In this document: one piece after another, positions 27,301 through 40,639 of the stretch
Position numbering within the stretch: the stretch's first letter is position 1
How the letters are laid out: the number at the start of each line of letters is the position of its first letter
Assembly: GCF_011075055.1 (NCBI RefSeq)
Contig: NC_058148.1
Coordinates: 868,001 to 932,000 of the forward strand
DNA: 64,000 bases
Direction: 5' to 3'
From: Mangifera indica
Taxonomy: Eukaryota > Streptophyta > Magnoliopsida > Sapindales > Anacardiaceae
Notes under the pieces: generated by a model
The model's database searches: none
The model's input: only the letters and a program-made list of their open reading frames with translations
Told to the model about the DNA's origin: nothing
Translations under genes and position numbers: made by a program

Positions 27301-29680
27301 ATAATTTTAAAAAATCCTTACATAATAGTGTGTCTATGTATAAAGGTTATGTTTCTCTCCGTTATATACGTGTTGTACCTACAAAAAATTAACAGCTATA
27401 ATTAAAAATACAATAAAACTGCATGTATTAACCATGAGCACTGATTTATATACTAATAATAATGTGTAATTATATAATTAATAATTTTAAATGACAGATA
27501 AAATAATTCTTAATTATATAATGATATGTGATTATTTGTATATAAATTAGGAATAAAATGACAAATCATATAACTTTAATGGGAATTAAATTAGTACAAT
27601 AAATATATCCATTAACAACTCCCAATATGTCAATATTATTATGTAAGGTTGTATCCAATGTTATGAAACCTAGAGTAGAATTTGATCCAATCAAGGGGTT
27701 GGTCCAAGTTAAACTCTGTCTAATTAGTCAAATCAAATGATAGATTAATGAACTATCAAATAAAATATTCAAGTCAATTTGCCATGGAGAAGGTTTTCTT
27801 TGGCTAGTCTAATTTTTATGTTGTTTATATAAATAATGTACTAGTCATAAGGTTTTGGTTGAACAATATGGTATGGATCAGGCTTCAAAACCAAGGTTGT
27901 TTCCATTATTTGTAGGGTGCGTTTGGGTAGAGTGATTAAAATATTGTTTTAATAATTTTTTTTAATTATTAATATTATTTTATTTTGTTTACCAAATAAT
28001 AAAAGATTATGAGAACTTTTTATTATTAAGTTGACGCGATAAATGATATAGAGTAATTTAAGAATCAGATTCTCTTTAAATATTAAAAAATTATCATATT
28101 AATCGTAATTTTATTATATTTTTACCTCTATTTAATAAATTAACTATCATAATAAGAGTCTTTAAATAAAATAATATCATAATATTATTTATGATATTAT
28201 TATTTGTGACATTTAAATAAAATAATATTATGATATTATTTTATTATTATCAGTCGAATATAATAATTATTTATAAATATAAATTTATCTAAATACATTA
28301 TTAATTTATATTTATTTAATTTTTAAAATAATCTATTGTTGATATAAAAAATTCCCTAAACCAAAATGTACCAATAGCAGTGGCTCGGGGATAAATGAGG
28401 CACAAATGTTACCCATCTAGAAGATAAAATGGTCATTGGCGTCAGAACCAGACATCAATGGGTCACTAACAAATAATTGCCCTATGTAAAGTTGTAATCT
28501 TACCCTACAAACCTTTAGACTCAAGGAGCCCCACAAAATTCTAAACAATCATGGCCTACATATGGCCCATGTAATTTGGACTCTTACCGGCCCGAACATT
28601 TGGCCCATGTATTTTGGAATCTTACTACTAGCATCATTTTTTTTAACTAAAAATAATTCAACTATGTATACTTAGTTTTGAGTATTTAATTAAATATTTA
28701 AATAATATATTATTATATAATTAGATATTTTTGAATTAAAAATAAAATCATACTCAATCACATAATGACACATTATTTAGATATCTAATTAGATACTTAA
28801 AACTTATTATATATAATATTGCTCTTATTAAAAATAATAATACTCCATACATTAACAATGTGTACAAACACAAAGACAACTATTATCGTATTATCATATA
28901 ATTAAGTGATTTCAAATGAGTGATAAAGTAACATATAATCCTATAATTAGTACATGTAGTATTACTCGTTAAAAAAAAGAACATATATGTCTTTGAAAAT
29001 GTAAAATTTATTTTTAAAAAATAAAGAAAATAATTTATCATCATAATTTTTTTTTCAAAGGAAAATAAATAAATATTTTTAATTTATGAAATTTGAAAAT
29101 AAAGGAACAAAGGTGTAAAAATAGGACTGTAAAATTCATTCATTTTGTTAAATTTATTTTTTAAAACTCAGTCAACTTTATATTTCCTAACAAGAATATA
29201 ATAATTTCAACATCCTTAAGTATAATGTTAATACAATTTCAGCTCTCCCAAAAATAATCTATCTAATATTGTGAAGTATATAATATTTCATACAACAACA
29301 ATAAATATAAATCCGTATGTGAGTGAGTTTTTAAAATAGAGATAAAATAATATCAAATTACATAATAATATTTTAACATTTGTACCTGTGTATATACAAA
29401 TCATAAATGCATTAAACATTAATAATAAAACATTATCTTAATGAATATATTAATGGCCAATAATTTGAAACGTTTCAAGACTATATACAAAATTAAGGTG
29501 TTCAGATGCATAAATAAATGAAGGATTAATTTCCATTATAACTTAAATAAAATTATAAAATTCCAGATGTAAACTTAAAATACTTTGTCATGAGTGATTA
29601 CAACAGATAATAACCTAAAAGTACTTCAAATATGATATAAACGACTAAAACTTTGTCATGTTGATATACAAAAGAATCAC
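27301..29680. other. AT-rich intergenic DNA
   Basis: No gene was recognised. It includes a GC-richer stretch at about 28,370-28,620 with repeated TTGGCCCATGTA-like words (ATGGCCCATGTAATTTGGA, TTTGGCCCATGTATTTTGG) that may be transposon ends. Otherwise it holds AT-rich sequence with scattered palindromic words. Confidence 0.35.
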
Positions 29681-29732
29681 AATAAGGGATTTATGAGCAT
29701 AGGAACAAAAAATTGTTGAAGAAGTTGAATTA

Positions 29733-29734
<2 letters not shown>

Positions 29735-29784
<50 letters not shown>
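29735..29784. repeat. (TA)n microsatellite, expanded in copy A
   Basis: About 25 TA units. The matching place in copy B (about 37,082-37,096) has only a handful. Confidence 0.95.
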
Positions 29785-29787
<3 letters not shown>

Positions 29788-29825
29788 AAAGAAGAATATA
29801 AAAATGGGCATTTTTCATTCTATTT

Positions 29826-29954
29826 TCAGTGTTTCATGCATGCATGCATATATAATAAGGGAAGAAGTGGAAGAAAAATGACCAACCTCTGGCGGCTGTT
29901 GTGGTGGTAGCGGTCGTGGCTACAGCTTTGAATCATGGTTACAAAAATATTCAT
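29826..29954 (-). CDS. Candidate 42-aa small ORF, copy A
   Basis: Reads MNIFVTMIQSCSHDRYHHN..., ends ...YMHACMKH and stops with TGA. It has no recognised family. The same 42-codon frame, with the same start and stop, is kept in copy B at 37,139-37,267, with a few substitutions, some of them silent. Upstream on the minus strand a TATA-like CTTTTATATAAAGAG (30,037-30,051) and a CT-rich leader make a plausible short transcription unit, although a short upstream ATG frame comes first in the leader. Alternatively it is the first exon of a longer gene, with CAGAG/GTTGGT as donor. Conservation may simply reflect the duplication. Confidence 0.3.
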   Translation of the reverse strand: MNIFVTMIQSCSHDRYHHNSRQRLVIFLPLLPLLYMHACMKH

Positions 29955-30036
29955 CGTGCAAACAATGAGAGAGAGAGGAGAAGAAGAGAAGATGAAAGTA
30001 GCTAAGACTAGTTCATATTGTCTCACAGACTTTCAC

Positions 30037-30051
30037 TCTTTATATAAAAGA
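30037..30051 (-). promoter_or_regulatory. TATA-like box, copy A
   Basis: CTTTTATATAAAGAG on the minus strand, about 85 bases before the small ORF, kept in copy B near 37,350. A CT-rich leader (CTTCTCTTCTTCTCC) follows at plant-like spacing. Confidence 0.45.
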
Positions 30052-31879
30052 GGTTATACACTTTCACAAACTATTGATAATATATCATCATAGAATTAAC
30101 TAATATAGAATTGTAGATAAAGTAACAACAAGTTACAAAGTGACATATCATATTTAGTACATAAATTAGTACTTATTTTTAGTCTACATAGTTTTTCTCT
30201 ATGCATTTAGTGAAGACATTAAATGTTAAACATAAATTAACTATAAAAATACCTTTTAAAGTGTATCTAAGCAAATATCCCTTCATTCATGAATCGAATG
30301 TTAAGTTTGACCATGTAAAGAATATTAAACTACCACTTAATATAGACAAAATGAGAGAATGTTAAGTTCACATGTGAAATAGAATGTTAGGTTATCATTG
30401 ACCAGATTGGAGACACTTGTGTCTTATCAATAATGTTTTTTTCCAATTGGCTTGTTCAATGGGGTTTGGGTTCTTCTTATCTAGTTGTTGTATAATATTG
30501 GAATTAAATAAATAGAGTGTTAAGTTCTTATGTGAATGAAATGTTATGTTATCACTAGACAGATATAAGATATCATTGCGTTATCACTTATATTTTACTA
30601 AGTTTGGGATTCTTTTTATCTAATTAAAATGTATGGATATAAATTTCGTGTCTCTAAATATGATACAATCTGAAGTTATCACTTAACTTAAAAATTTAAG
30701 CTCTGTGATGCTACGTCAAATGACTACTAGAACAAAAAAAATTTTAGTTTTGTAATATCATGTAAGTTATGAGATGATCTAAAAAATTAAATTATTGGAT
30801 ATCTAAAAAGAAGCTTTGCTTGAGAAATATAAAAATAAAAATATACATGAAAGTGTGACCTGAGTCATGGAGATGTAGATGAAAAGGAGAGAAGGGTGTG
30901 GAAATGATGGAGATACAGGGAGGAAGAAGAAGAAGGTTTGTTGAAAGTCATGATCGACATAATAAGCTGTCTTCTTCTTTCACAAGACAAAATACAAACA
31001 AAAGCATTTATGTCACCATTAGCACTTTTAAATTAGAGGTTCCTTTCACTTGGCCAAGGCAAATGCACTTGTTGGTGGTGTTGAACATGCTAAAATCTTA
31101 ATGTTCATAATATATACAAAAAAAATGTGTATTCACGATAAATTTTAGGCACCTGGGCGTGATCCTAATTTTACACTTATTGGACTTAGGCCTACTCCAA
31201 AGATTATGGATTGGAGGGGTGATAAACCAAAAGTTTTTATGATCCCTAGGTTTTCAAAGCTCACACACAAGCGGCAATTAATACTTGAAATAATTTATTT
31301 GAAATAGTCATAGTAGTGTTAAATTTAATTCAAACTACTTGAATTTGAATTTAGTTTAAGTTAAGAATCAAATTTATTTTCATAATGGAGCAGAGCTTTA
31401 ATCAGCTCAAATCAAATTAAAAATTAAATTCTTTTTAAATTAAGTTTAAGCCAAAACTTATTGATCTCAAAATGATCTTGAACTTACTATTTTATATTTA
31501 AATGATTTGAAAATGAGTTTTATTCAAATTTGACTCATATTGAATTTAACATTTCAAAATTTTGGAGTAAATGAATCTTTTTAGATTTTTATAAAATTAT
31601 ACGTACAAATAAATTATATAAATTTATATGATAATTTATAATTAGGTAATATAATTATTTAATTATTTTTTACTTTAAAATCATTCAATTAAATACTATT
31701 ATATTATAATTTATTTATATATATAATATTATTCATTTATAACATGCTCTTGTAGAGGTACATAAAATAAATTCAAAAATTTTGTTTATATATATATATA
31801 TATGTAATATTATTCAATAAAATGCGATATTATGATTCGGAAATAGTAAGTATTTTGTTATGGTCCATGGAAATGAAAT

Positions 31880-32022
31880 TGCCCGTGGATGAAAATGAAA
31901 AGAAGTCTACTAGTAAGAACAATGAGCAGACAACTGCAGACGATGGCAGAGTAAAAACAAAAAAGGACAGAAGACCCAAGTTGACCTCGAACGTACCAAT
32001 GTCATTCTCAAGGTTTGAATAA
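31880..32022 (+). pseudogene. Exon-like block, copy A (ENEKKST...KKDRRPK)
   Basis: A hydrophilic, lysine-rich reading frame (ENEKKSTSKNNEQTT, KKDRRPKL) kept as a block in both copies. In copy B (39,769-39,920) the frame continues KKDRRPKIDLEQSKAILK up to an AAG/GTTTGA donor-like site. Copy A has a one-base shift after RRPK. It looks like one exon of an unidentified gene, decayed in A. Confidence 0.35.
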
Positions 32023-34355
32023 AATACAAGCATGCCCTAAACCTTTTAAAAATAACAATTACACCCAAAAGTATATTACTTTACAGATGAAGTTGATAAC
32101 CAAAAAAAATTAAAAATTAATAGAGTATTAAAACTTTTAGAAGAAGACTTAGATTCGAGTTTTTTTTACGTTTATGAAATCTTAACTTATTTAATATAAT
32201 AGTTATAGATTCAATTATTATATCTTGAAATTTACTTATTTAACCAATACGAACGATATTCTTTAATTAAAAAAAAAATTGATAACACCCTCGGTCTAAT
32301 TAAATACTTTTTTTAATAACTATATAAAATTTGAAATAATCTAAAACTTTATCTTGAAATATTAGTTTTTTATTTTATTGTATAATATTAAATGATAATT
32401 TAGTATTCTATATATATTAATTATAATTTATCATACAAAGTGGGTTAATAAATATTATTATTTAAAAAATTAAATAAATAAAAATTAAAAAATATATATA
32501 TAATTAGATATGAATTATTGTTAAAAAAAAATTGTTTATGTGTTTTTACCACTTCTCGAAACTTAATCCTCAAAAGGAGATATTATTATGAATCTTACGG
32601 GGACCTTTCTGCTTTTGATGAAGTATTAGAATTCTCTTTCGCTTGGCATGTGAAGGGGGCATTGGGACCCACACATAAAAACCCAGGAGGAAAAAAACAA
32701 AGAAAATGAAAGGACGTAATTAACCTTATTTAAAAAGATTAAGAAAAAAGAGATGTACCTACCAATAATTAAGATTGTGATTAAATATGGCTGGATTCAT
32801 TTACGGGTTAAAATGATATGTCATAAAAAAAATCCAAGGGTGATTAAGTGTGGCCATGGGTAAAACCAAGTTAAAATAAGCTAAGCAGCTATTGTTTTAG
32901 TCAAGTTCAACTCAATGATATCTTGAGTTTAAGCTTACAGAAGCAAACAATTCTTGACTTAAGCATTAGTTTGGAGTTGGAGCAATTGACTCAAATTTAG
33001 CTAAAAAAGTTATAATTAAATTTTATAATTTATATATTCATTAATTATTCTTTATATTCCAAATAGAGAACAAGATTTTAAGTGATACATTTGAATTTTA
33101 AAAGGTTAATTGATATCTTGTTTAAGTCAAGTTAGGAGCTTACTAAACCGATCAATAATAATAAATTTGAGCTCAATTCAACAATAATTGAGTTTAGCTA
33201 CAAATACCTCGTGAGTGACTCAACTTGATTATACCCTTAATGTAACCCTAACATAATTATATCATATATGATAATTAATTATTATGACCTTAAGGTTTTA
33301 TGTAATGACACAAATATTTTTGATTTTTACGAAACAACAAAACCATCTTGATTATTTATGAATTGTTAATAAGTTCATTAAAAATTAGATTTTGCGCTTT
33401 AATATACTATTTATCAAAATTTTGATTATTATTTATTTTATCATATAAAACTTAATTAGTAAAAATAATTTTATTATTTTAGAAAATTTATAGAGATTTT
33501 TTATTATTTTTTTAATATCTTTAAATTAATTATTAACATCTGATAATTATTTCTATATAGAATCTGATGATATTTTAGGAATAACTAGTGAGCTTATTTT
33601 ATTCAAAGTGTTTTCGTTTTCTAATGTGCGATCATTTTGAACACTGTTTTGGGTTAATCTATTACAGTGGTTATTTTATAAATGCTTTGTGTTAGTGTTA
33701 TATGAGATTGGTCTAACATATTGTCTCTCTCCTTTGTGAGACATTTTGTAAGAGTAATTTGTAAGACTCCTAAATCTTTTCAGTTTTAAGTGGTTTATTA
33801 TGTGTAGATGGAACTAAAATGGGTGGTGAAGTTGCCCATAAAGCCAAAATAAAGTCTTCTTTTCAAACTTCTTCATTGAGGATTGTTTTAGGGACCAAAA
33901 CTTGAATAAAGATTAGTTTGAATTTAATTCAAATTAAAAATAATTTGTTTGAGATTAAACTCTGCTTATTTGAGTTATTAGAGAAGAAAAAGAAACACTT
34001 GAGAAAAAAAATTTTTGATGTGATGAGAGAGTTTGAATTATTAAGCTAAGTAGAGGTAAAAAAATTTTAATTCATATTTGATTTGTTTAAATTGAACATT
34101 TATGCAAGCTTTAGCATCTCCAATCAAATCCATTGGGGTTATCTTCCACTTTAAGTACGTACTTTCATAAGAAATTTGCATGATTGAAAAGCTTAAAATG
34201 ACCAAAATATTAAAGAAATTTCATTATGCTTCGTATGTTTAAGAACTATTCAGAAGGACCCTAAAGACTTTTGATAAAAGACCTTGGAGATAAAAAGAAA
34301 AGCTTAAACCAGAAAGTTTGCTTCTCAAATTTCTGATGTGAAAATGGATTAATAA
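32023..34355. other. Non-coding part of copy A
   Basis: AT-rich DNA shared with copy B. It contains a TCAAG-rich repeat patch (32,870-33,240) and no convincing gene. The block at 33,946-34,448 is the counterpart of the flank that was amplified in copy B. Confidence 0.4.
34142..34149. other. Empty hAT target site in copy A
   Basis: TCTTCCAC occurs once here, in the context GGTTATCTTCCACTTTA. In each array unit of copy B the same octamer flanks the hAT-like element on both sides. Confidence 0.85.
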
Positions 34356-35044
34356 AAAACTAGAAAGATGAAATCAACGAAGATGCAAAAGCTTCAAGAG
34401 TGGCTCTGCGTTTGAGGTTAGTCACTTTTACTTTAAACTGAAAACTTTGTTCTTCTTCTTTTTTTTTTTTTTAAATCAATTTTCAATTGTTATTATTACT
34501 GTGAGTAATAAGTATGACTATTAATTTTGCTCATATATAATTTATAATTAGATTTTATATAAAATATAAATAAATCTTTGACGGGATCAAGGTGAGAGTG
34601 AATGTTCTTAGTGTTTATAAGATATGAGTGATCAATCTTACCTGGATAATTTATTATTTTTGTTTTTCATAGTGAATTTTAGTTATAAGAATTATTCTTA
34701 ACGTTTTTCCTTTTGCACTACATTAATTTTACATTTGTATGAAAGACTGATATGATTTTCAATTATAATTTGAACAAAAATAGAAGGACCGAGGCTACGA
34801 GTAATTTGGGTAGGATGGGTGGGATAGACAGGATCACACCTAGAAGGCTAAAATACAAGTTTTTAAACATGTAGGGGTGCTTTAAAATTTATGAAAATAT
34901 AAGGGTTTTTATTAAAAATAATAATTATATATTTTAGATATATTACATTATTATTTGTTGAATATCATTGTATATTTATATATTCTAACAAATGTTGTTA
35001 TAACAAATTTTGATTTTCTTATTGCAAGAATTTTCCTTTTTAAA

Positions 35045-35985
35045 ATGGCTAAAGTAATGCTTATGATGGGTTACGGAGGGCAGTGGATATATGTAAATGA
35101 CAACATAATGAAATATATTAATAAAAATCAAAAGATGTTGATAATTGAATAAGAAACTATATACAAAGAATTGTTTGAGGTTTTGAGCTCTCTTTTGAAA
35201 ATCTATCCATAATAAAGCGTATCCGCATTACGATGAATGATGAAAACTCAATCAATAGATTATTTTATGAGATTTAAGATGATCATGAAATTTGATGTCT
35301 CATAACATTAGTTTGAAGAATAAAACAAGCGACGTTTTTTTGTGTGACAATAAGTTGTAAGGTAAGAAGAACAAAATTTCAAGACAAACATTCTAAGGAG
35401 CAACAATCAAATGGATTTTTCCCTTTATTAAAAGATAAGCACTATTTTTCACTAATTAATACGGAAAAAATACAACCACAATGTGACCTAAAAGAAGATG
35501 AAAGGTGTAATGTAAACACTATTATTAATGATGAAGATCTTAAGAATATTCTTGGTATAGAGTTTGTAGGCGACTACAAAGAAATAGGTTTGTGGGCAAA
35601 AGAATAAAGTCTCAACTTAGGGTGTTTTCGATCATAGGACAAAAATGAATGGTATTTTAGTGGAAGATCCTAAGTATGATGAAACAATTCATATTGAAAC
35701 AACCTTACATGTAGTAGGTATGGATTGAATTGGGGGAGCCAAATCTAATGGAAGGCTTGAAGGTCCAAATTGTCATGGTATACCTCCAGTAAATGTTCAT
35801 GTCATTGTTCTTGACTCAATTCATTGGGTTACACCTTATCTAGATCTTTTTTATGAAAGTCTTGGTGATGGTTCTACACGAGATGATTTGATTTTTAAAA
35901 TACATGATATATTTGACAATAAGGATGCATTATAATATGCATCTCAAAGACATGCACTAGGAGTCGTGCTTGATGGTTAGGGTTT
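35045..35985 (+). pseudogene. Decayed Mutator-like (MULE) transposase N-terminus
   Basis: Begins MAKVMLMMGYGGQWIYVNDN and continues MLIIE, then ETIYKELFEVL. This is the pattern of the N-terminal domain of plant MuDR-type transposases (VMLxxGYGGxW, then a short basic stretch). Frame changes follow: ITMNDENSIN about 35,230, then an acidic segment ending FVGDYKEIGL (35,344-35,607), then IFDNKDAL and YASQRHALG, as in the leader to the MuDR domain. Stops and shifts occur throughout and no DDE catalytic domain follows. The same N-terminus is found in copy B at 56,520, more truncated. Confidence 0.65.
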
Positions 35986-35989
35986 CATA

Positions 35990-37031
35990 AACGAAACTTT
36001 GAAATCATGAAATCATGTCCTTATAAATAGTTAACGTCATAAATAGTTGTTCATTAATCACATGAAGGGTCGTTCATTTTACTAACCATAAATAGGCGTT
36101 CATGACACATGAATGGTCGTTCATGGTTAGGTAAAAGGCCAAACTGACCTTGCTTGCATACATTTGTGTTTAAGTAATTAGGTTGATAGAAATTGTGATG
36201 CATAATCGTTTGGGGGGAAGGGTGGCACACGCTTGTTTATGTCATGGCAAGGGGCAAAATGGTCTTTTCTCATGAAAGCTACGTAATTTGGCTAAGTTTA
36301 GAAGATATGCACGACTATGTATGAACAGAATTGCTCATGCATAGTTAGTGTATTTGAATATTTGGACAAATAATAGTTTCATAAGAATTTTGAAAACTGT
36401 TATTATGGTGTAATGATATATATAACTTTGTATGAATAGTATACGTCTATATATCGCTAATTATAGTGAAAATAAAAACAAATCTAGACATGTTTTGGCT
36501 CACATTTACACCATATTCTTAGAAAATTGAGGGTCGTAAGAGTGAGCAAAAGGAGGTTTTAGCTAAGAGAAGTCATCAGAGGTTTGTTGGGAGAAGTCTT
36601 TTCCATGTGAAGATCTTGTGAACATTGGAAGAGAGGTAAGTAGGGCTTCACCTTCATTTTTTATGATCATACATAATTAAAATTGGGTTGGTAGTTTATG
36701 TGATTTATTATCATTAATATGATAATGCTATATTGAGATTTTAGTTGATGAACATGATTAATTGTTGATTATTATGGCTAAAGGCTTGTAAATATGTTAA
36801 TTGAGTGGTTAGTGTTTTACTGCTAGGGTTTGATTATTTGAAGGTTAAGGTTTCATTATATAAAGTTGAATTTAAAGGGGTGTAAACTAATTGATATTCC
36901 AGTAGGAGTATCGGCTTAACAACATGCTTGGTGCTATAATACTGTATGTGAATGAAACCAAATTGAAACTTGCTTGATTGGGAGGACTACGGCTAATTCT
37001 CGGTAGTGTGCATTGCTTGGTATGATTTTGT
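35990..37031 (+). repeat. Probable 5' part of a large LTR
   Basis: No gene. It contains repeated GGTCGTTCAT words (near 36,067, 36,114), a G-rich transcript-leader-like stretch and a splice-donor-like GAGAGGTAAGTAGGG at 36,632. The layout is that of the solo LTR at 19,571-21,791 (leader, then AAGGTAAGGAG, then long non-coding DNA). The matching 3' part may be 56,650-57,689, with copy B between them. I could not find a definite LTR start. Confidence 0.35.
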
Positions 37032-37138
37032 GTTAAAGGGATTTATGAGCATAGGAACAAAAAAAATGTTGAAGAAGTTGAATTATATATATATAAAAAG
37101 AAAGAAGAATATAAAAATGGGCTTCTTTCATTCTATTT

Positions 37139-37267
37139 TCAGTGTTTCATGCATCCATGCATATATAATAAGGAAAGAAGTGGAAGAAAAATGACCAACC
37201 TCTGGCGGCCGTTGTGGTGGTAGCGGTCGTGGCTGCAACTTTGAATCATGGTTACAAAAATATTCAT
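37139..37267 (-). CDS. Candidate 42-aa small ORF, copy B
   Basis: Same 42-codon frame as 29,826-29,954. By eye the differences are S to G after YHHN, P to S and A to G near the end, plus silent changes in the Ser-Cys codons. A TATA-like box lies upstream near 37,350. Function unknown. Confidence 0.3.
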   Translation of the reverse strand: MNIFVTMIQSCSHDRYHHNGRQRLVIFLPLLSLLYMHGCMKH

Positions 37268-39768
37268 CGTGCAAACAATGAGAGAGAGAGGAAGAAGAGA
37301 AGATGAAAGTAGCTAAGACTAGTTCATCTTGTCTCACAGATTTTCACTCTTTATATAAGAGAGGTTATAGACTTGGTCATATTTCTTGACTTAGAGTATG
37401 GCCTTTGTTGATTGATGGATATAACTTATTGTTACGCGTTTATTTTTGATAAAACAATGTACATTCATGAGTACTATTTTGTGTAATAACGATAGCGTGT
37501 TATTGTATGATTAGATAATTTTGAATTAAACATAAATTAACACTATATCATATAATAATATGTCATTGTCAGAACTCATTATTAGTACACAATTTCATTT
37601 TTTTCATTTAAAAAATAATAATTAAATGCTGATGTTAGATATACAAACTATTGATAAAATATTATCGTATAATTAAGTAATATAAAATTAGAGATAAAGT
37701 AACAACATGTTATAAAGTGACAGATTATATTTAGTACATAAATTAATACTCATTTTTAGTCTATATAGTTTTTTTCTATGTATTTAGCAAAGACATTTAA
37801 ATGCTAAACATATGTATTCTTAGGCTACCAATAATGAACTACAAAAATAACTTTTAAAGTGTAACTAAGCAAATATCCCTTCATTCGCGAATTGAAAATT
37901 AAGTTCGAGCATGAAAAGAATATCAAATCACCAGTTAACATAGACAAAATGAGAAAATATTACGTTCACATGTGAATAAAATGTTATATTACCATTGATC
38001 AAATTGAAGACATTTGTGTCTTAGCAATAATATTTTAGTCCAATTGGCATGTTCAATGGGGTTTGGGTTCTTCTTATCTAGTTGAAGTATAATATTGAAA
38101 TTTTAGGCTTATAACTTTGATGCAATATTGAGTTATCACTTAATCTAAAAGTTTAACTCTCAACTCTTTGATCCATTTATCTAGTGGTGTAACGAAGCCA
38201 AAATTCAAACTTACAAAGGTCAAGGATTGAATAATAGTGAAGAAATAATAAAATTTAGAATTGGTTGATGTTGCATTTTATTTTATTTTTTATATTTTAC
38301 TTATATTACAATAAAAATTTTCAAACCTAAGGGGGTCACATAACTCCTTACCCTTTGCTATTGCATTTTACTTTATTTATTACTTTGAAGTATACAATTT
38401 ATTTAGAATTAATTTTCTATCTCTAACTTATTATATAAAATTACAAATAATTTAACAATTCATATATTTATTTTAATTATAAATTTTTTATATAAACTTG
38501 GTTAAAAAATATTAATATTTTCATAATTAAAAAAAAATTGAAATGAATATAGAATTAGATAAACAAAATGTTAAGTTCACACGTAAATAGAATGTTATGT
38601 TATCACTGAACAGATATGAGACGTCACTGTCTTATTATTTATATTTTAATAAGTTTGAAAATCTTTTTGTTTATTTAAAGTGCATAGATATAAATTCCAT
38701 GTCTCTACCTATAATACAATGTAAAGTTATCACTTTAACTTAAAATTTTAAGCTCTTTCACGTTATGTCAAATGACTATTAGAGCACAAAATCTTCAAGT
38801 TTTGTAATATCATGTAAGGTATGAAATGATCCAAAAAAGGTTAAATTATTGGCTATCCAAAAAGTATCTTTGTTCAAGAAATGTAAAAATAAAAATAAAA
38901 ATATACATGAAAGTGTGACTGGTCATGGAGATGTAGATGAAGAGGAGAGAAGAGCGTGAAAATGATGGAGATGCAGGGCAGGGAGGAAGGAGAAAAAGGT
39001 TGGTTGATGAAATAGCCATCTTCTTTCACAGGACAAATATAAGGAAAAGCATTTCTCTCCCCATCTGCACTTTAAATTACACGTTCCATTCACTTGGGCA
39101 AGGCAAAAGCACTACTTGTTGTTGTTGTCGTTGGTGAACATGCTAAAATCTTAATATTCATGTGAATTTTTGGGATTTTAACCATCAATAATACTTGATA
39201 TATACTAACAAAATGTGTATATTAACGACAAATTTTAACCACGTGGGTCTGATCTAATTTTACACTTATTGGACTTGGCCCACTCCAAAGATTATGGATT
39301 GGAGGGTGATTGACCAAAGTTTTTTATCACCCCTAAGTTTTCAAAATTGAAAAAGAAGCGACAATTAATGTATTCTAATTTATTCAAAACAGTAGGCTTA
39401 GATTTAATTCAAATTTGAATTTAATTTAAGCTAAGAATTGGGTTTATTTTCATAATTGAGCAGAGCTCTAATTAATTCAAATCAAATTAAAAATTTAAAT
39501 TTTTTTAAACTAAATTTGAGTTATAATTTTCCGAGAACTTAAATTGAACTCTTTTATATTCAAATAATTTGAAAATGAGTTTTGTTTAAGTTTGACCCAT
39601 ATTAAATCTAATATTTCAAAATATAGGAGTAAATAAACCCTGTTAAATTTTGATAATAAGTAAAATTATATATATAAATAAATTGTAAAATCTTATATGA
39701 TAGTTTATAATTAGGTAATATGATTTTTTTTTTTTTACTTTAAAATCATCCATCAAATAATTTTTAAC

Positions 39769-39920
39769 TTGAAAATGAAAAGAAGTCTACTATCAAGAAC
39801 AATGAACAGACTACTGCAATCACTTCACCAGAAGATGGCAGAGAAAGAACAAAAAAGGACAGAAGACCCAAGATTGACCTTGAGCAAAGTAAAGCCATTC
39901 TCAAGGTTTGAATAAAACTA
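39769..39920 (+). pseudogene. Exon-like block, copy B
   Basis: Counterpart of 31,880-32,022. It reads ENEKKSTIKNNEQTT, ITSPEDGRERTKKDRRPK and IDLEQSKAILK, then reaches AAG/GTTTGA. The frame is better preserved than in copy A. No family is recognised, and flanking exons were not found. Confidence 0.35.
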
Positions 39921-40639
39921 AGCATGCCCTAAACCTTTTAAAATAACAATTTCACCCAAAAGTATATTACATTACAAATAAAGTCCGATAACAAAAAAAA
40001 AAACTAATAGAGTATTAAAATTTTTAAGAAAAGACTTGAATTCTAATTTTTTTTAGTTTATAAAACCTTAACTTATCCAATATAACTATTATAGGTTTAA
40101 TTACTCTATCTCAAGATTTATCTATTCAACCAATATAAATAGAGTTCTTCAATTAACACAAAAAAGAAAAATTGATAACACCCTTTGTCTAATTATATAT
40201 TTTTTAAAATAACTATATAAAATTTGGAAGGATGTAAAACTTTTTTTTTTGAAATATTAGTTTTTTATTTTATTGTATAATATTAAATGATAATTTACTA
40301 TTCTATATATATTAATGATAATTTATCACACAAAGTTGATAAAAAAATATTATTATTTAAAAAATTAAATAAATAAAAATTGAAAAATGTATAATTAGAT
40401 ATGAATTATTGTTAAAAAAATCTATTTTTTATGTGTTTTTGTTACTTTTCGAATTTTAATCCGTAAGAGGAAATTGTTATGAATCCGACTTGGAACTTCC
40501 CGCTTTTGTTGAAGTATACAACGTCTCGTTTGCTTTGCGTAGGAAGGGGGCATTGGGATCCACACATAAAAACACAGGGAAAAAAATTGAGAATAAAAGG
40601 AAATAATTCACCTTCTCTAAAAAGATTAAGAAAAAAGAG

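Larger units (their letters stand above)
29681..35150. repeat. Segmental duplication, copy A
   Basis: Collinear with 37,032-56,640 (copy B) along its whole length. Matched anchors include GGGATTTATGAGCATAGG (29,678 / 37,039), GACTAGTTCAT (30,006 / 37,317), AAGGACAGAAGACCCAAG (31,963 / 39,855), GGACCTTGGAGA-type DNA (34,280 / 43,900) and GGATCACACCTAGAAGGC (34,829 / 56,276). Divergence is substantial, with many substitutions and indels, so it is not recent. Copy A lacks the hAT insertion and the tandem array found in B, and has a much longer TA microsatellite near its left end. Confidence 0.85.
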
